Below the pieces are notes generated by a model, which was not told the DNA's origin, did not search any database, and was given only the letters and a program-made list of their open reading frames with translations. Below, one piece after another: positions 1 to 7,748 of a stretch of 35,240 bases of DNA. The stretch covers positions 19,006 through 54,245 of the forward strand of contig DJAN01000139.1 of the NCBI GenBank assembly GCA_002429615.1, in the 5' to 3' direction. This DNA is from Lysobacteraceae bacterium UBA6001. Lineage in GTDB: Bacteria; Pseudomonadota; Gammaproteobacteria; Xanthomonadales; Xanthomonadaceae. How positions within the stretch are numbered: the stretch's first letter is position 1; each line of letters begins with the position of its first letter. Position numbers and translations under genes: made by a program.

Positions 1-279
1 GGCGTTGTTGACCAGGATGTCGATGCGGCCCAGGCCGGCGAGCGCTTCATCGACCACGCGCTGGATCGGCTCGACGGTGATCAGGTTGGCTTCGATGTTG
101 AGAAAGCGGCGGCCCAGGGCCTTCACCTTCTCCTCGGTGTCGGTGGCATGGACGATGCCGGCGCCGGCGATGTCGGCACCCGCGGCGGCGAGGGCCAGGG
201 CGATGCCCTGGCCAAGACCGGTGTTGGCGCCGGTGACCAGCGCGACCTTGCCTTCCAGACTGAACGGGTTGTGGCTCAT
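1..279 (-). CDS. kduD: 2-dehydro-3-deoxy-D-gluconate 5-dehydrogenase KduD, 3' part missing
   Basis: This is the N-terminal 93 residues of a short-chain dehydrogenase/reductase; the gene runs off the left edge. The Rossmann cofactor motif TGANTGLGQG is at residues 16-25, and the window ends at the NNA of the conserved NNAG motif, so the YxxxK active site is not visible. The start ATG at 279 has a GAGGGGAG ribosome site 6 bases upstream. The gene follows kduI by 28 bases in the same direction, the classic kduI-kduD pairing. KduD reduces 2,5-diketo-3-deoxygluconate to 2-keto-3-deoxygluconate in the cytoplasm, in the breakdown of unsaturated galacturonate from pectin. The SDR call is certain; KduD rather than another SDR rests on the start sequence and the kduI neighbour. 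Confidence 0.88.
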   Translation of the reverse strand, partial: MSHNPFSLEGKVALVTGANTGLGQGIALALAAAGADIAGAGIVHATDTEEKVKALGRRFLNIEANLITVEPIQRVVDEALAGLGRIDILVNNA

Positions 280-307
280 TACGTGCTCCCCTCGTAAGCG
301 TGTGCGG

Positions 308-1156
308 TTACTTGAGCTGGCAGATGTCCAGGACGTGCATGTCGGTGTAGTCGAGATTCTCGCCACCCATCGCCCAGATGAAGGCGTAGTTGGCGGTGCC
401 GGCGCCCATGTGGATCGACCACGGCGGCGAGACGACGGCCTCGTTGTTCTTGATCACGATGTGGCGCTGCGCTTCGGGCTCGCCCATGAAGTGATAGACG
501 CGATCCTTCTGGCCGAGGTCGAAGTAGAAATAGACCTCGCTGCGGCGGTCATGCAGGTGCGGCGGCATGGTGTTCCAGACGCTGCCCGGCTTGAGGATGG
601 TCAGGCCCAGCAGCAGCTGCGAGGACGGGCAGGTCGCCGGCACGATGTACTGGTAGATCGTGCGTTCGTTGCTGGTCTCCAGCGCGCCGCGCTCCAGCGG
701 GACCGCATCCTTGATCGAGATGTGCTTGGTCTCGAAGCGCGCGTGCGCCGGGGTGGAGGCCAGGTAGAACCTGGCCGGCGTGGCGGCGTCGTTGGAGGCG
801 AAGCTCACCTCGGCGCTGCCCATCGCCACGTACAGGCCGTCCTTCGGTGCCAGGGTGTAGGCGGTGCCGTCCACGGTCACGGTGCCGGTACCGGCGCCGA
901 CGTTGATCACGCCCAGTTCGCGGCGCTCCAGGAACGGATGGCCAGCGGCCGAGGCGGGCTCGGTCTGCTTCGGCAGCGCGACGGCCTGCTTCACCGGGGC
1001 GGCGCCGCCGATCACGAAGCGCTCGTAGTGCGTGTACTTCAGGACGACCGCCTCGTCGGCGAACAGGCCATCCAGCAGGTAGAGATCGCGCAGTTCGTCA
1101 TTGCTGACGCCCTGGATGGCCTGCGGGTGGGTGGCGTAAACGGTCTTGGCGTACAT
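308..1156 (-). CDS. kduI: 5-dehydro-4-deoxy-D-glucuronate isomerase KduI
   Basis: This 282-residue cytoplasmic cupin enzyme isomerises 5-keto-4-deoxyuronate to 2,5-diketo-3-deoxygluconate, the step before KduD. The length matches the family (E. coli about 278). The metal-binding set is visible: H200 and H202 in [17 protein letters not shown]207 in the same stretch, and H249 in WSIHMGAG, at the spacing of the E. coli zinc ligands. The 5' flank carries a putative promoter with a LacI-type operator over its -35 box (1224-1241). It is the first gene of a kduI-kduD unit. KduI is a distinctive family, so alternative functions are unlikely. Confidence 0.96.
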   Translation of the reverse strand: MYAKTVYATHPQAIQGVSNDELRDLYLLDGLFADEAVVLKYTHYERFVIGGAAPVKQAVALPKQTEPASAAGHPFLERRELGVINVGAGTGTVTVDGTAYTLAPKDGLYVAMGSAEVSFASNDAATPARFYLASTPAHARFETKHISIKDAVPLERGALETSNERTIYQYIVPATCPSSQLLLGLTILKPGSVWNTMPPHLHDRRSEVYFYFDLGQKDRVYHFMGEPEAQRHIVIKNNEAVVSPPWSIHMGAGTANYAFIWAMGGENLDYTDMHVLDICQLK

Positions 1157-1211
1157 GGCGTCTCCGGTGGCGGCGAGGCGTCATGGCCTCGCGTCGAGTG
1201 GGTGCGGGGGC

Positions 1212-1240
1212 ATTCTAGCGATCATGACCACCGGTGTCAT
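1212..1240 (-). promoter_or_regulatory. Putative kduI promoter
   Basis: Read on the minus strand there is an ATGACA -35 hexamer (1235-1240), a spacer of exactly 17 bases and a TAGAAT -10 hexamer (1212-1217), about 55 bases ahead of the kduI ATG. Both boxes match the sigma-70 consensus at five of six positions. The -35 box is part of the shared operator sequence, so repressor binding would exclude polymerase. Assigned by inspection only. Confidence 0.6.
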
Positions 1241-1241
1241 T
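1224..1241 (-). promoter_or_regulatory. Putative LacI-family operator, kduI site
   Basis: The minus strand reads ATGACACCGGTGGTCAT, with a CACCGGTG palindromic core and the central CG typical of LacI-family operators. It is one of four copies of ATGACACCGNTNNNCA in the window, all ahead of uronate-catabolism genes. It overlaps the -35 box of kduI. The likely binder is the LacI regulator encoded at 2127-3182. Confidence 0.65.
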
Positions 1242-1255
1242 CCGCAGTGCAAGAT

Positions 1256-1286
1256 CGGCGGATCGGCTTTTACCGATGGACCGCCG
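1256..1286. repeat. Imperfect inverted repeat ahead of the toxin-antitoxin pair
   Basis: CGGCGG-ATCGG pairs with CCGAT-(GGA)-CCGCCG around a CTTTTA loop, giving an 11-bp stem with a 3-base bulge. It lies in the 204-base divergent region between kduI and the antitoxin-like gene, about 75 bases before the latter. It could be an autoregulatory operator of the pair or a structured leader; the sequence does not decide. Confidence 0.35.
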
Positions 1287-1360
1287 CGCGTTGCGCCGAT
1301 GGTGACGGACAGGGGTGTAACGCAGCATCAGACATCCCTCTTCCTGCGGAGATATAGTCG

Positions 1361-1810
1361 ATGTTCTTCCTTCCAATAATTAGTTGGGATGACATGACCG
1401 ACCTGATCAGCCTGCGGACCGCCCGCGAACTGGTGGCCATGGAGAGCGCCGGCCAGGCCACGCTGACGGGCCAGGCGGGCGGCTATGCCGTCGTGTTCAA
1501 GGTCGGCGGCGCCGAACGCGCCATCGGGACCAAGCACGGGGTCATCCGGCTGTTTTCGGATATCGCGGCGGCGGCGCGTTTCCTGCAGGGGCTGGGTATC
1601 CAGCGCTATGCGGTGGACGCCACCGGCTACGTCGCCGCGCGCCGCACCCGGGCCGATCGCGCCGAAGCGATGCAGCGCATCCATGCAAGCCATGCCATGG
1701 TCACCCGGCTCATGGCGCTGGGCGAGGCGGGCCGGCAGGATCCGGTGCGGCATCGTGCCGAGGACGTGGAGGCGGAGATGGCCAAGCTGTTGGCGGATAC
1801 CGCGGGCTGA
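1361..1810 (+). CDS. Antitoxin-like protein (PaaA-like C-terminus)
   Basis: This is a protein of up to 149 residues that I recognise only loosely. The last 30 residues (PVRHRAEDVEAEMAKLLAD) resemble the C-terminal segment of PaaA2-type antitoxins, which wraps a ParE toxin. The first 100 residues (MTDLISLRTARELVAME onward) resemble ParC/Kfr-like plasmid maintenance proteins rather than a classical DNA-binding antitoxin domain. Its stop shares one base with the next start (TGATG), so the two genes are translationally coupled. The ATG at 1361 has a GGAG site 9 bases upstream; a second ATG at 1394 begins the more conserved-looking MTDLISL, so the protein may be 138 residues. It is likely the antidote to the downstream RelE/ParE-like protein. 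Confidence 0.6.
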   Translation: MFFLPIISWDDMTDLISLRTARELVAMESAGQATLTGQAGGYAVVFKVGGAERAIGTKHGVIRLFSDIAAAARFLQGLGIQRYAVDATGYVAARRTRADRAEAMQRIHASHAMVTRLMALGEAGRQDPVRHRAEDVEAEMAKLLADTAG

Positions 1811-2115
1811 TGGCGATCCTCTGGTCCGAAACGGCCAGACAAGCGCGTGCTTCCCTGCTTCGTGAACTCATGCACCGGCGCCCACACGCGGCCGGGCAGC
1901 TGAATCATACGCTGCGTCAGCTGGTCGACACCTTCGCCACGGCGCACTACCAGCGCCTTCCCAACGGGCAGATGTTCGCGCCGCTGCATGGACACCCGGT
2001 CATCGTCATCTACGAACGGGACGAGGCGGGAAACGTGCTGGTCGCCAACCTCTGCGATTCCCGCAGCAACTGGAAGGCAACTGGAAGGCCGGCTGAAACC
2101 GGAAGGCCGGGCTGA
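1810..2115 (+). CDS. RelE/ParE-like toxin with frameshifted C-terminus
   Basis: This 101-residue basic protein has the general pattern of a RelE/ParE-fold toxin: an N-terminal helical hairpin (WSETARQARASLLRELM) and terminal beta strands (HPVIVIYERDEAGNVLVANL) followed by SRSNWK. It starts inside the stop of the antitoxin-like gene. The 3' end carries a perfect 11-base tandem duplication (2068-2078 and 2079-2089). Removing one copy makes the frame end as SRSNWKAG after 91 residues, so the last twelve residues, a repetitive Gly/Arg/Pro tail, arose by frameshift. Whether the altered protein is still toxic is unknown. The gene converges with the LacI gene, with 11 bases between stops. Confidence 0.6.
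   Translation: MAILWSETARQARASLLRELMHRRPHAAGQLNHTLRQLVDTFATAHYQRLPNGQMFAPLHGHPVIVIYERDEAGNVLVANLCDSRSNWKATGRPAETGRPG
2068..2089 (+). repeat. 11-base tandem duplication in the toxin gene
   Basis: AACTGGAAGGC is present twice with no spacer. Because 11 is not a multiple of three, the reading frame shifts at codon 90 and the original TGA is bypassed. Confidence 0.9.
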
Positions 2116-2126
2116 AACGTCCGCTA

Positions 2127-3182
2127 TCAGTCTTCGGGCGGCTGGCAGGAGTCGCGCACGATCAGGTGCGGGCGCACGCTCGCCGTGGGCAGGGATGGCT
2201 GGCTTTCCGGCTGGATCAGCATCGCCGCCGCGGTACGCCCGGTATCGCGGGTATGGCGGCGCACCGAGGTCAGCGGCGGCCACAGGCGGGAAGCCAGCGA
2301 GCTGTCGTCGTAGCCGATGACCGAGAGCTGGCGGGGAATATTGATGCCGGCGCGCAGCGCCACCTTGTAGATACCGGCGGCCATTTCGTCGTTGCCGGTG
2401 AAGATCGCGGTCGGACGCTGCTTGGACAACAGCAGTTTCTCCGCCGCCGCCACACCGGATTCGAACGTATATCCGGCCTCGACCACGCGCTCGGGCGGCA
2501 GTTCGATGCCACGCCGCCGCAGTGCGCCCACGAAGCCGCCGGTGCGCTCGATGGACGAACGGTAGTTGCTCGGCCCCGTCACCAGCGCGATGTCGCGATG
2601 ACCCAGCGACAGCAGGTAATCGGCCGCCTCGGCCGCGCCTTCCGCGTCATGCGTGATGACGGTCTGCGAGGTTTCATCCAGCGCCACCGAGGCGATGCGG
2701 GTGTAACGGCAGCCGATCTCGGCCAGCATGTCCGCCAGCGCCTGGTCTTCCGAGGCGCGTGGCACCAGGATCACCCCGTGCAGCTTCTGCTGCTGCACGA
2801 AACGGCGCACGCCCTCGATGTAACCGGGGCTGCGCGTATCACACGGGTGCACGACCAGCTCGAAGCTGGAGCCACGCAGCGCATCCAGTGCGCCGTACTG
2901 CATGTCGACGATGTACTGCGCGGTCGGGTTGTCGTAGACCATGCCGATCAGGAACGAACGGCGGAACGCCAGGCCGCGCGCCAGCGGGTCAGGCGCGTAG
3001 CCCACCTCGCGCATCAGCGCCTCGACCTTCTCGCGGGTGTCCTGACGCACCAACGGCGAGTTGTTGATGATGCGCGAGACGGTCTTCTTCGAAACCCCGG
3101 AGAGCCGGGCGATGTCGTTGATGGTCGCCACCTTGCCCTTGGGCAGGCCGGCGACGGGTTCTTCGGCTTTCTTGCGCGGCAT
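2127..3182 (-). CDS. LacI-family transcriptional regulator of uronate catabolism
   Basis: This 351-residue repressor has an N-terminal LacI helix-turn-helix (residues 19-65, ATINDIARLSGVSKKTVSRI, then the hinge region PDPLARGLAF) and a periplasmic-binding-protein-like sensor domain (about 78-345) with the usual FTGNDEMAAGIYKVA and SVIGYDDSSLASRLWPPLTSV segments. I chose the ATG at 3182 because the upstream extension is low-complexity and begins before a plausible TAGAAT -10 box (3209-3214, minus strand). The gene lies between kduI-kduD and the TRAP/GH43 run and probably represses both, releasing on a pathway intermediate such as 2-keto-3-deoxygluconate. The inducer is inference; the family is certain. 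Confidence 0.93.
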   Translation of the reverse strand: MPRKKAEEPVAGLPKGKVATINDIARLSGVSKKTVSRIINNSPLVRQDTREKVEALMREVGYAPDPLARGLAFRRSFLIGMVYDNPTAQYIVDMQYGALDALRGSSFELVVHPCDTRSPGYIEGVRRFVQQQKLHGVILVPRASEDQALADMLAEIGCRYTRIASVALDETSQTVITHDAEGAAEAADYLLSLGHRDIALVTGPSNYRSSIERTGGFVGALRRRGIELPPERVVEAGYTFESGVAAAEKLLLSKQRPTAIFTGNDEMAAGIYKVALRAGINIPRQLSVIGYDDSSLASRLWPPLTSVRRHTRDTGRTAAAMLIQPESQPSLPTASVRPHLIVRDSCQPPED

Positions 3183-3317
3183 GGTGACGGATCGTAGGAA
3201 GTGGAGGGATTCTAGCGGTTTGCCCCGCCAGCGGAGGACAAGGCCCGTCCCCACGCAGCGGCGGGGACCCAGGCGAAGACCGGCGCCCGCTGTGAAAGTT
3301 CCATCGTGCCTGCGTGC

Positions 3318-4877
3318 TCAGTCCAAGGCCTGGTAACGGAAATCGAGGAAGGTCACCTGGCCCTGGCCCGCCGCATACAGCGCCGGCTTGAGGGCCAGGA
3401 ACTTGCCGGCCACGTTGTGGTGGTAGCCGGAGACTTCCATCTGTACCGGGTACTTCGTCCAGGCCTGGCCATCCCGGCTGGTGTGGATCGTGACGATGTG
3501 GCGGTCATTGCGCACGCGGATCCACAGCTCGCCACCCGGGCCCGGCACCAGCTGCTTCGGCCGCTCTTCGCCATAACGGTGCAGGATGAAATCCTTGCCG
3601 TTGCTCCCCACGCCCGCATACAGGCGGTCGCTGTAGAACAGCAGCGCGCCACCGACCGCACCCGGTGCGATCCGCATCCGTACCTGGAATTCGTAGGCCG
3701 GATCGGTGGCAATGGCCGTCAATGGCGAGCTGTCGCGGGGTGTCTGGCCCTTGCCGCTGACCGTCAGCCCCTGCGCGCCAAAGGCGAGCCGGCGATACTC
3801 ATCGGGCGCCGGATCGTAGAAGGCCCACTGCGGGCCCAGCTGCTTCCCATCGAAACGATCCGACAGCGGCATGCCATGCGCCAGTGCCTGGCCGCTGGGC
3901 TTGCGCAGGGGTTGGCCGAGGTCGCCGCCCTTGGCAACGAACCAGCCCTCCGGCGTCCACTCGATCGGCTCCAGCAACGCCTGCCGGCCCAAGGTCCAGA
4001 AGCCGTTCTCGTAGCCGTGGTAGATCATCCACCACCGGCCATCGGTGCCTTCCACGAGGGTGGCGTGGCCACGCGACCACCACGGTTCGCTGGCCGATTG
4101 GGTGCGGGTGATCGGATTGTTGGGCGCGTTCTGCCATGGCCCATGGATCGAACGCGAGCGCGCGGTGATGACCATGTGCCCGGTGGGAGGCCCTGCGGTG
4201 CCCCCCACCGCGGTGGTCATGTAGAACCAGTCGCCATGGCGGGTGATCTTCGGGCCCTCCTGCGCGTAGGCCTCCACATCCCAGCTCTCCGGATACTTCC
4301 AGCCATCGTAGACATGGCGTGGCGTGCCGACGACCTTGAGGCCATCGTCGGAGAGCTGCACGTAGTCGCCCCCGCTCAGGAACAGGTAGCGCTTGCCGTC
4401 CTCGCCCACCGCGTGGCCCGGGTCGATGTACTTGGCCAGGCCCAGGTCGACCGGTTCGCTCCACGGGCCGCGGATGTCGTCGGCCCACACCACGAAGTTG
4501 CTGCGGGTACCCGCTTCGCCACGCCTCGCAGGGAAGTAGATGTAGTAGCGCCCCTTGAACTTGACCAGATCCGGCGCCCAGATCGCGCCGACGTTGGTGG
4601 TGATCGCATGCCCCAGCGGCTGCCAGTTCACCAGGTCGCGCGAATGCCAGAGCGGCAGGCCGGGATAGGCGTCGAAGGAGGAGAGCGTGAGGTAGTAGTC
4701 CTCACCGTCCTTGAGGACCGACGGATCAGGATGGTCACCCGCAAGAACCGGGTTGAGGTAGGTGCCGTCGCCGAGATCTGCGATGCGCTGATGCTCGATA
4801 CCGCGTTGCCACTCCGCCGCATGGACGCCACCGCACAGCAGCGCCATGGCCCACAGCACGTTCAAGCCTCTACGCAT
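3318..4877 (-). CDS. Secreted glycoside hydrolase family 43 enzyme
   Basis: This 519-residue enzyme has a Sec signal peptide (about residues 1-20, cleaved before AEWQ). Residues 38-330 form a five-bladed propeller of family GH43. The three acidic residues are visible: D51 in GDHPDPSV (base), D152 in KYIDPGHAV and E207 in AYAQEGPKI (acid). The C-terminal 170 residues look like the beta-sandwich domain common in GH43 exo-enzymes. It probably removes arabinose, xylose or galactose from pectin side chains in the periplasm or outside; the sugar cannot be read from the sequence. It is the last gene of the TRAP operon, 16 bases after dctM, with an AGGAGG site 8 bases before the ATG. Such enzymes are often annotated beta-xylosidase or arabinosidase. 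Confidence 0.9.
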   Translation of the reverse strand: MRRGLNVLWAMALLCGGVHAAEWQRGIEHQRIADLGDGTYLNPVLAGDHPDPSVLKDGEDYYLTLSSFDAYPGLPLWHSRDLVNWQPLGHAITTNVGAIWAPDLVKFKGRYYIYFPARRGEAGTRSNFVVWADDIRGPWSEPVDLGLAKYIDPGHAVGEDGKRYLFLSGGDYVQLSDDGLKVVGTPRHVYDGWKYPESWDVEAYAQEGPKITRHGDWFYMTTAVGGTAGPPTGHMVITARSRSIHGPWQNAPNNPITRTQSASEPWWSRGHATLVEGTDGRWWMIYHGYENGFWTLGRQALLEPIEWTPEGWFVAKGGDLGQPLRKPSGQALAHGMPLSDRFDGKQLGPQWAFYDPAPDEYRRLAFGAQGLTVSGKGQTPRDSSPLTAIATDPAYEFQVRMRIAPGAVGGALLFYSDRLYAGVGSNGKDFILHRYGEERPKQLVPGPGGELWIRVRNDRHIVTIHTSRDGQAWTKYPVQMEVSGYHHNVAGKFLALKPALYAAGQGQVTFLDFRYQALD

Positions 4878-4893
4878 CGACCCACCCTCCTGT

Positions 4894-6180
4894 TCAACCA
4901 GCCCGCAACATGGCCGGCAACCACAGCGACAGCTGTGGGAAGAACGCCACGATCAACAGCACGCCCAGCGCCGACAACCAGAACGGCCAGATCGTGCGCA
5001 TGCTGTCGGTGATGCTGATCTTGCCGATCGCGGTGCCGATGAACAGCACCGAGCCCACCGGTGGCGTCACCAGGCCGATGCCACCGGCCAGCACCATGAC
5101 CAGCGCGAAGTGGATCGGATCCACGCCATAGGCCTTCACCACCGGCAGGAAGATCGGCGTGCAGATCAGGATCTTGGGTGCCAGGTCCATGAACATGCCC
5201 AGCACCAGCAGGATCGCCACGATCATCAGCAGCACCATGCGCTGGCTGTGGGCGAAGGACTGCAGGAAATCCACCGCAGCGGCCGGCACCTGCAGGTACG
5301 CCAGCAGCCAACCGAATACCGCGGCCGTGGCGATCACGAACAGGATCACGCCGGTGGTACGCGCGGCGTGGGTGACCGCGGCGAAGAACTCGCCCCACTT
5401 CAGCTGCCGGTAGAGCAGCGCGGTCACCAGCAGCGCATACACCACCGCGATCGCGGCGCTCTCCACTGCGGTGAAGATGCCGGCACGGATGCCGACGAAG
5501 ATCAGCAGCACCAGCCCCAGGCCCGGCAACGCGCCCACCAGGCGCAGCAGCACCGCGCGCCAGCCCGGGAACGGCTCGGTGCCGTAGCCGCGATGGCGTG
5601 CCACCAGATAGCCGGTGACCATCATCGCCACGGTCATCAGCAGCGCCGGCACGATGCCCGCGGCGAACAGATCGGCAATCGAGATGCCGCCGCCTGCCGC
5701 GGCCGAGAACAGGATCAGGTTGTGCGACGGCGGCACCAGCAGCGCCACCAGCGCGGCGGTGATGCTTACGTTGACGGCGTAGTCGCGGTCGTAGCCGCGC
5801 TGCACCATCTGCGGAATCATCGTGCCGCCCACCGCCGACACGTCGGCGATCGCCGAGCCGGATACACCGCCGAAGAACAGCGACGACAGCACGCTGACCT
5901 GGCCCAGCCCGCCGCGCAGGCGCCCGACCAGCGAAGCGGCCAGCGCGATCAGGCGCTCGGAGATGCCGCCACGCAGCATCAACTCGCCCGCGAAGATGAA
6001 CAACGGAATCGCGATCAGGGATGCCGAACCGGAACCGGCCGAAATCTGTTGCACCAGCACCACGCTGGGCAGATCAAGGTAGAACAGGGTGGCCAGCGCG
6101 GCCACCGCCAGCGCGTAGGCGACGGGTACGCCGACGACCATCAGCAATACGAAAAGGCCGAGCAGGATCATGATGGCCAT
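4894..6180 (-). CDS. TRAP transporter large permease (DctM family)
   Basis: This 428-residue inner-membrane protein has about 12 hydrophobic segments, the size and pattern of DctM subunits. Conserved DctM stretches are present: GELMLRGGISERL, ALLVPPSHNLILFSAAAG and GIGLVTPPVGSVLFIGTAIG. It is the ion-coupled transport subunit of a tripartite periplasmic transporter, working with the DctQ and DctP proteins encoded just upstream. It starts 3 bases after the dctQ stop. The gene context (kduI, kduD, kdgK, GH43) suggests galacturonate, unsaturated galacturonate or a related keto-acid as cargo; the subunit itself does not show specificity. Confidence 0.94.
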   Translation of the reverse strand: MAIMILLGLFVLLMVVGVPVAYALAVAALATLFYLDLPSVVLVQQISAGSGSASLIAIPLFIFAGELMLRGGISERLIALAASLVGRLRGGLGQVSVLSSLFFGGVSGSAIADVSAVGGTMIPQMVQRGYDRDYAVNVSITAALVALLVPPSHNLILFSAAAGGGISIADLFAAGIVPALLMTVAMMVTGYLVARHRGYGTEPFPGWRAVLLRLVGALPGLGLVLLIFVGIRAGIFTAVESAAIAVVYALLVTALLYRQLKWGEFFAAVTHAARTTGVILFVIATAAVFGWLLAYLQVPAAAVDFLQSFAHSQRMVLLMIVAILLVLGMFMDLAPKILICTPIFLPVVKAYGVDPIHFALVMVLAGGIGLVTPPVGSVLFIGTAIGKISITDSMRTIWPFWLSALGVLLIVAFFPQLSLWLPAMLRAG

Positions 6181-6183
6181 GGA

Positions 6184-6702
6184 TCAGGACTCCCCTTCCA
6201 GGCGCAGCGGGCGCGCCGCACGCCAGACGCGGTACAGCGCGAACACGACCATCAATGCACCGCCGATGGCCAATGGCAGATAGTTGATGCTCTGTGGCAT
6301 CCGGGCGCCGGCGATCTTGATATCCAGGCCATCGAGCAGCAGCACGCTGCTCCACCAGGCCAGCACTGCACCGATGGCGGCCATCACCAGCGCACGCAGT
6401 GCTTCCAGCGCGCGGCGTCCGGCATCGGAGAAGCGCTCGGCCAGCAGGAAGAAGCCGAAGTGGCGATTGGTATGCACGCCGGTGGCGGCACCCAGGCTCA
6501 TCGCCGTGCTCAGCAGCAGCAGCGTGACCGGCTCGGTCCAGCTCGGCGAATCATTGAGGACGTAGCGGGTGAAGACCTGCCAGCCCTGCACCACGACAAG
6601 ACCGAGCAGGGCCGCGGCGGCGGTCCAGATGGCCAGGTCGGCAAGGCGGTCCAGCGCGCGCTGCACGGGTGGGAGACTGCGGGAATAGGCGTTCTCGGTC
6701 AT
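6184..6702 (-). CDS. TRAP transporter small permease (DctQ family)
   Basis: This 172-residue membrane protein has four hydrophobic segments, as usual for DctQ. The start is the ATG at 6702 (MTENAYSRSLPP); the open frame continues upstream only as a shadow of dctP. DctQ-like features include the QVFTRYVLNDSPSWTEPVT segment after the first membrane helix. It forms the permease complex with DctM. It lies 7 bases after the dctP stop and 3 bases before dctM, so the three are co-transcribed. Confidence 0.92.
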   Translation of the reverse strand: MTENAYSRSLPPVQRALDRLADLAIWTAAAALLGLVVVQGWQVFTRYVLNDSPSWTEPVTLLLLSTAMSLGAATGVHTNRHFGFFLLAERFSDAGRRALEALRALVMAAIGAVLAWWSSVLLLDGLDIKIAGARMPQSINYLPLAIGGALMVVFALYRVWRAARPLRLEGES

Positions 6703-6709
6703 GGATGCC

Positions 6710-7708
6710 TCACGCCAGTGCGCGGATGCGTCGGTACAGCGCGTCGATGTCCGGGCGCTGGTGGTATTCGGCCAGCAGCGGCGCGGCGGCCTGGCGGAAG
6801 GCGGGCATGTCCACGTCGTTGAACTGGATGCCATGCGCCTTGACGTCCTGTCGCGCCACCGCTTCGGAGGCATCCCACAGCTGCCGCATGACCGGCACCG
6901 AAGCGCGCGCCAGGCGCACGATGCGCTCGCGGTCATCGGGGGACAGCGCCTCGAAGCTCGACCGCGACATCACCAGGATGTCCGGCGCATAGGAATGCTC
7001 GCTCTGCGACCAGTAATGCGCCGCCTCGAAATGGCGACTGGACTGGAAGCTGCGCATGTTGTTCTCGGCACCGTCGATCATGTGCGTCTCCATCGCCGAG
7101 AACGTCTCACCGAGCGACATCGGGGTCGGATTGGCACCCAGCAGGCGCATCAGCTGGATGAAGATGTCCGAGTTGGCGACGCGCAGCTTCAGGCCATGCA
7201 GGTCGCGCGGCGAGACGATCGGATGCTTGGTGTTGTAGAAGCAGCGCGCGCCGGAATCATAGATCGCCAGACCCACCAGCCCGCGCGCCTCGAAGCTGCG
7301 CAGTACGGTCTCGCCGACGTCGCCGTCCAGCGCGCGGCGCAGGTGCGGCACCGAATCGAACACGTAGGGCAGGCACAACGCCTGGGTCAGCGGAAAGGCA
7401 TTGTTGAGCGCGCCCGAATACACCCGGGTGATGTCGATGGCGCCGAAGCGCGCCATGTCGATCGCTTCCGCTTCGCGGCCGAGCTGGCCGGAATGATAGA
7501 GCCGCAGCTTCAGCCGCCCGCCGGTTTCCTGTTCCAGCTGTTGGCCGATCCAGCGCACCGCTTCCACGGTGGGGTAGTCCGAGACGTGCACGTCGGTGGC
7601 GGTGAGCAGCTGCCCGCCCGGCACCTGCGTGATCGCCCGCGCCGCGCCCAGCGGCGCGGCCATCGCGGCGGCGAGGCTGCCGCCGATGAAACCTCTACGT
7701 GTGATCAT
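6710..7708 (-). CDS. TRAP transporter substrate-binding protein (DctP family)
   Basis: This 332-residue periplasmic solute receptor has an N-terminal signal with a twin arginine (MITRRGFIGG) and Ala-rich core ending at GAARA (about residue 25), so it may be Tat-exported. The DctP hallmark arginine for the substrate carboxylate is R176 in GLKLRVANSD; D212-N217 (DGAENN) is the conserved segment around the ligand pocket. It delivers a carboxylate-bearing sugar acid to the DctQM permease. A GGGAGG site lies about 6 bases before the ATG. The order FAH gene, dctP, dctQ, dctM, GH43 is one tight run. Confidence 0.94.
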   Translation of the reverse strand: MITRRGFIGGSLAAAMAAPLGAARAITQVPGGQLLTATDVHVSDYPTVEAVRWIGQQLEQETGGRLKLRLYHSGQLGREAEAIDMARFGAIDITRVYSGALNNAFPLTQALCLPYVFDSVPHLRRALDGDVGETVLRSFEARGLVGLAIYDSGARCFYNTKHPIVSPRDLHGLKLRVANSDIFIQLMRLLGANPTPMSLGETFSAMETHMIDGAENNMRSFQSSRHFEAAHYWSQSEHSYAPDILVMSRSSFEALSPDDRERIVRLARASVPVMRQLWDASEAVARQDVKAHGIQFNDVDMPAFRQAAAPLLAEYHQRPDIDALYRRIRALA

Positions 7709-7748
7709 CCGCGCCCTCCCGCGCTCAGTTCACTGGGGTGGGTGCACG

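Noticed and set aside
3246..3267. Hairpin GTCCCC...GGGGAC after GH43 as a terminator
   Set aside because: Only a 6-bp stem with a 10-base loop and no U run; it is too weak to call.
4846..6822. 658-codon plus-strand open frame opposite the TRAP permease genes
   Set aside because: It is antisense to dctM and dctQ, whose membrane patterns and motifs are clear. Its composition (His, Gln and Arg runs) is typical of shadow frames in GC-rich DNA.
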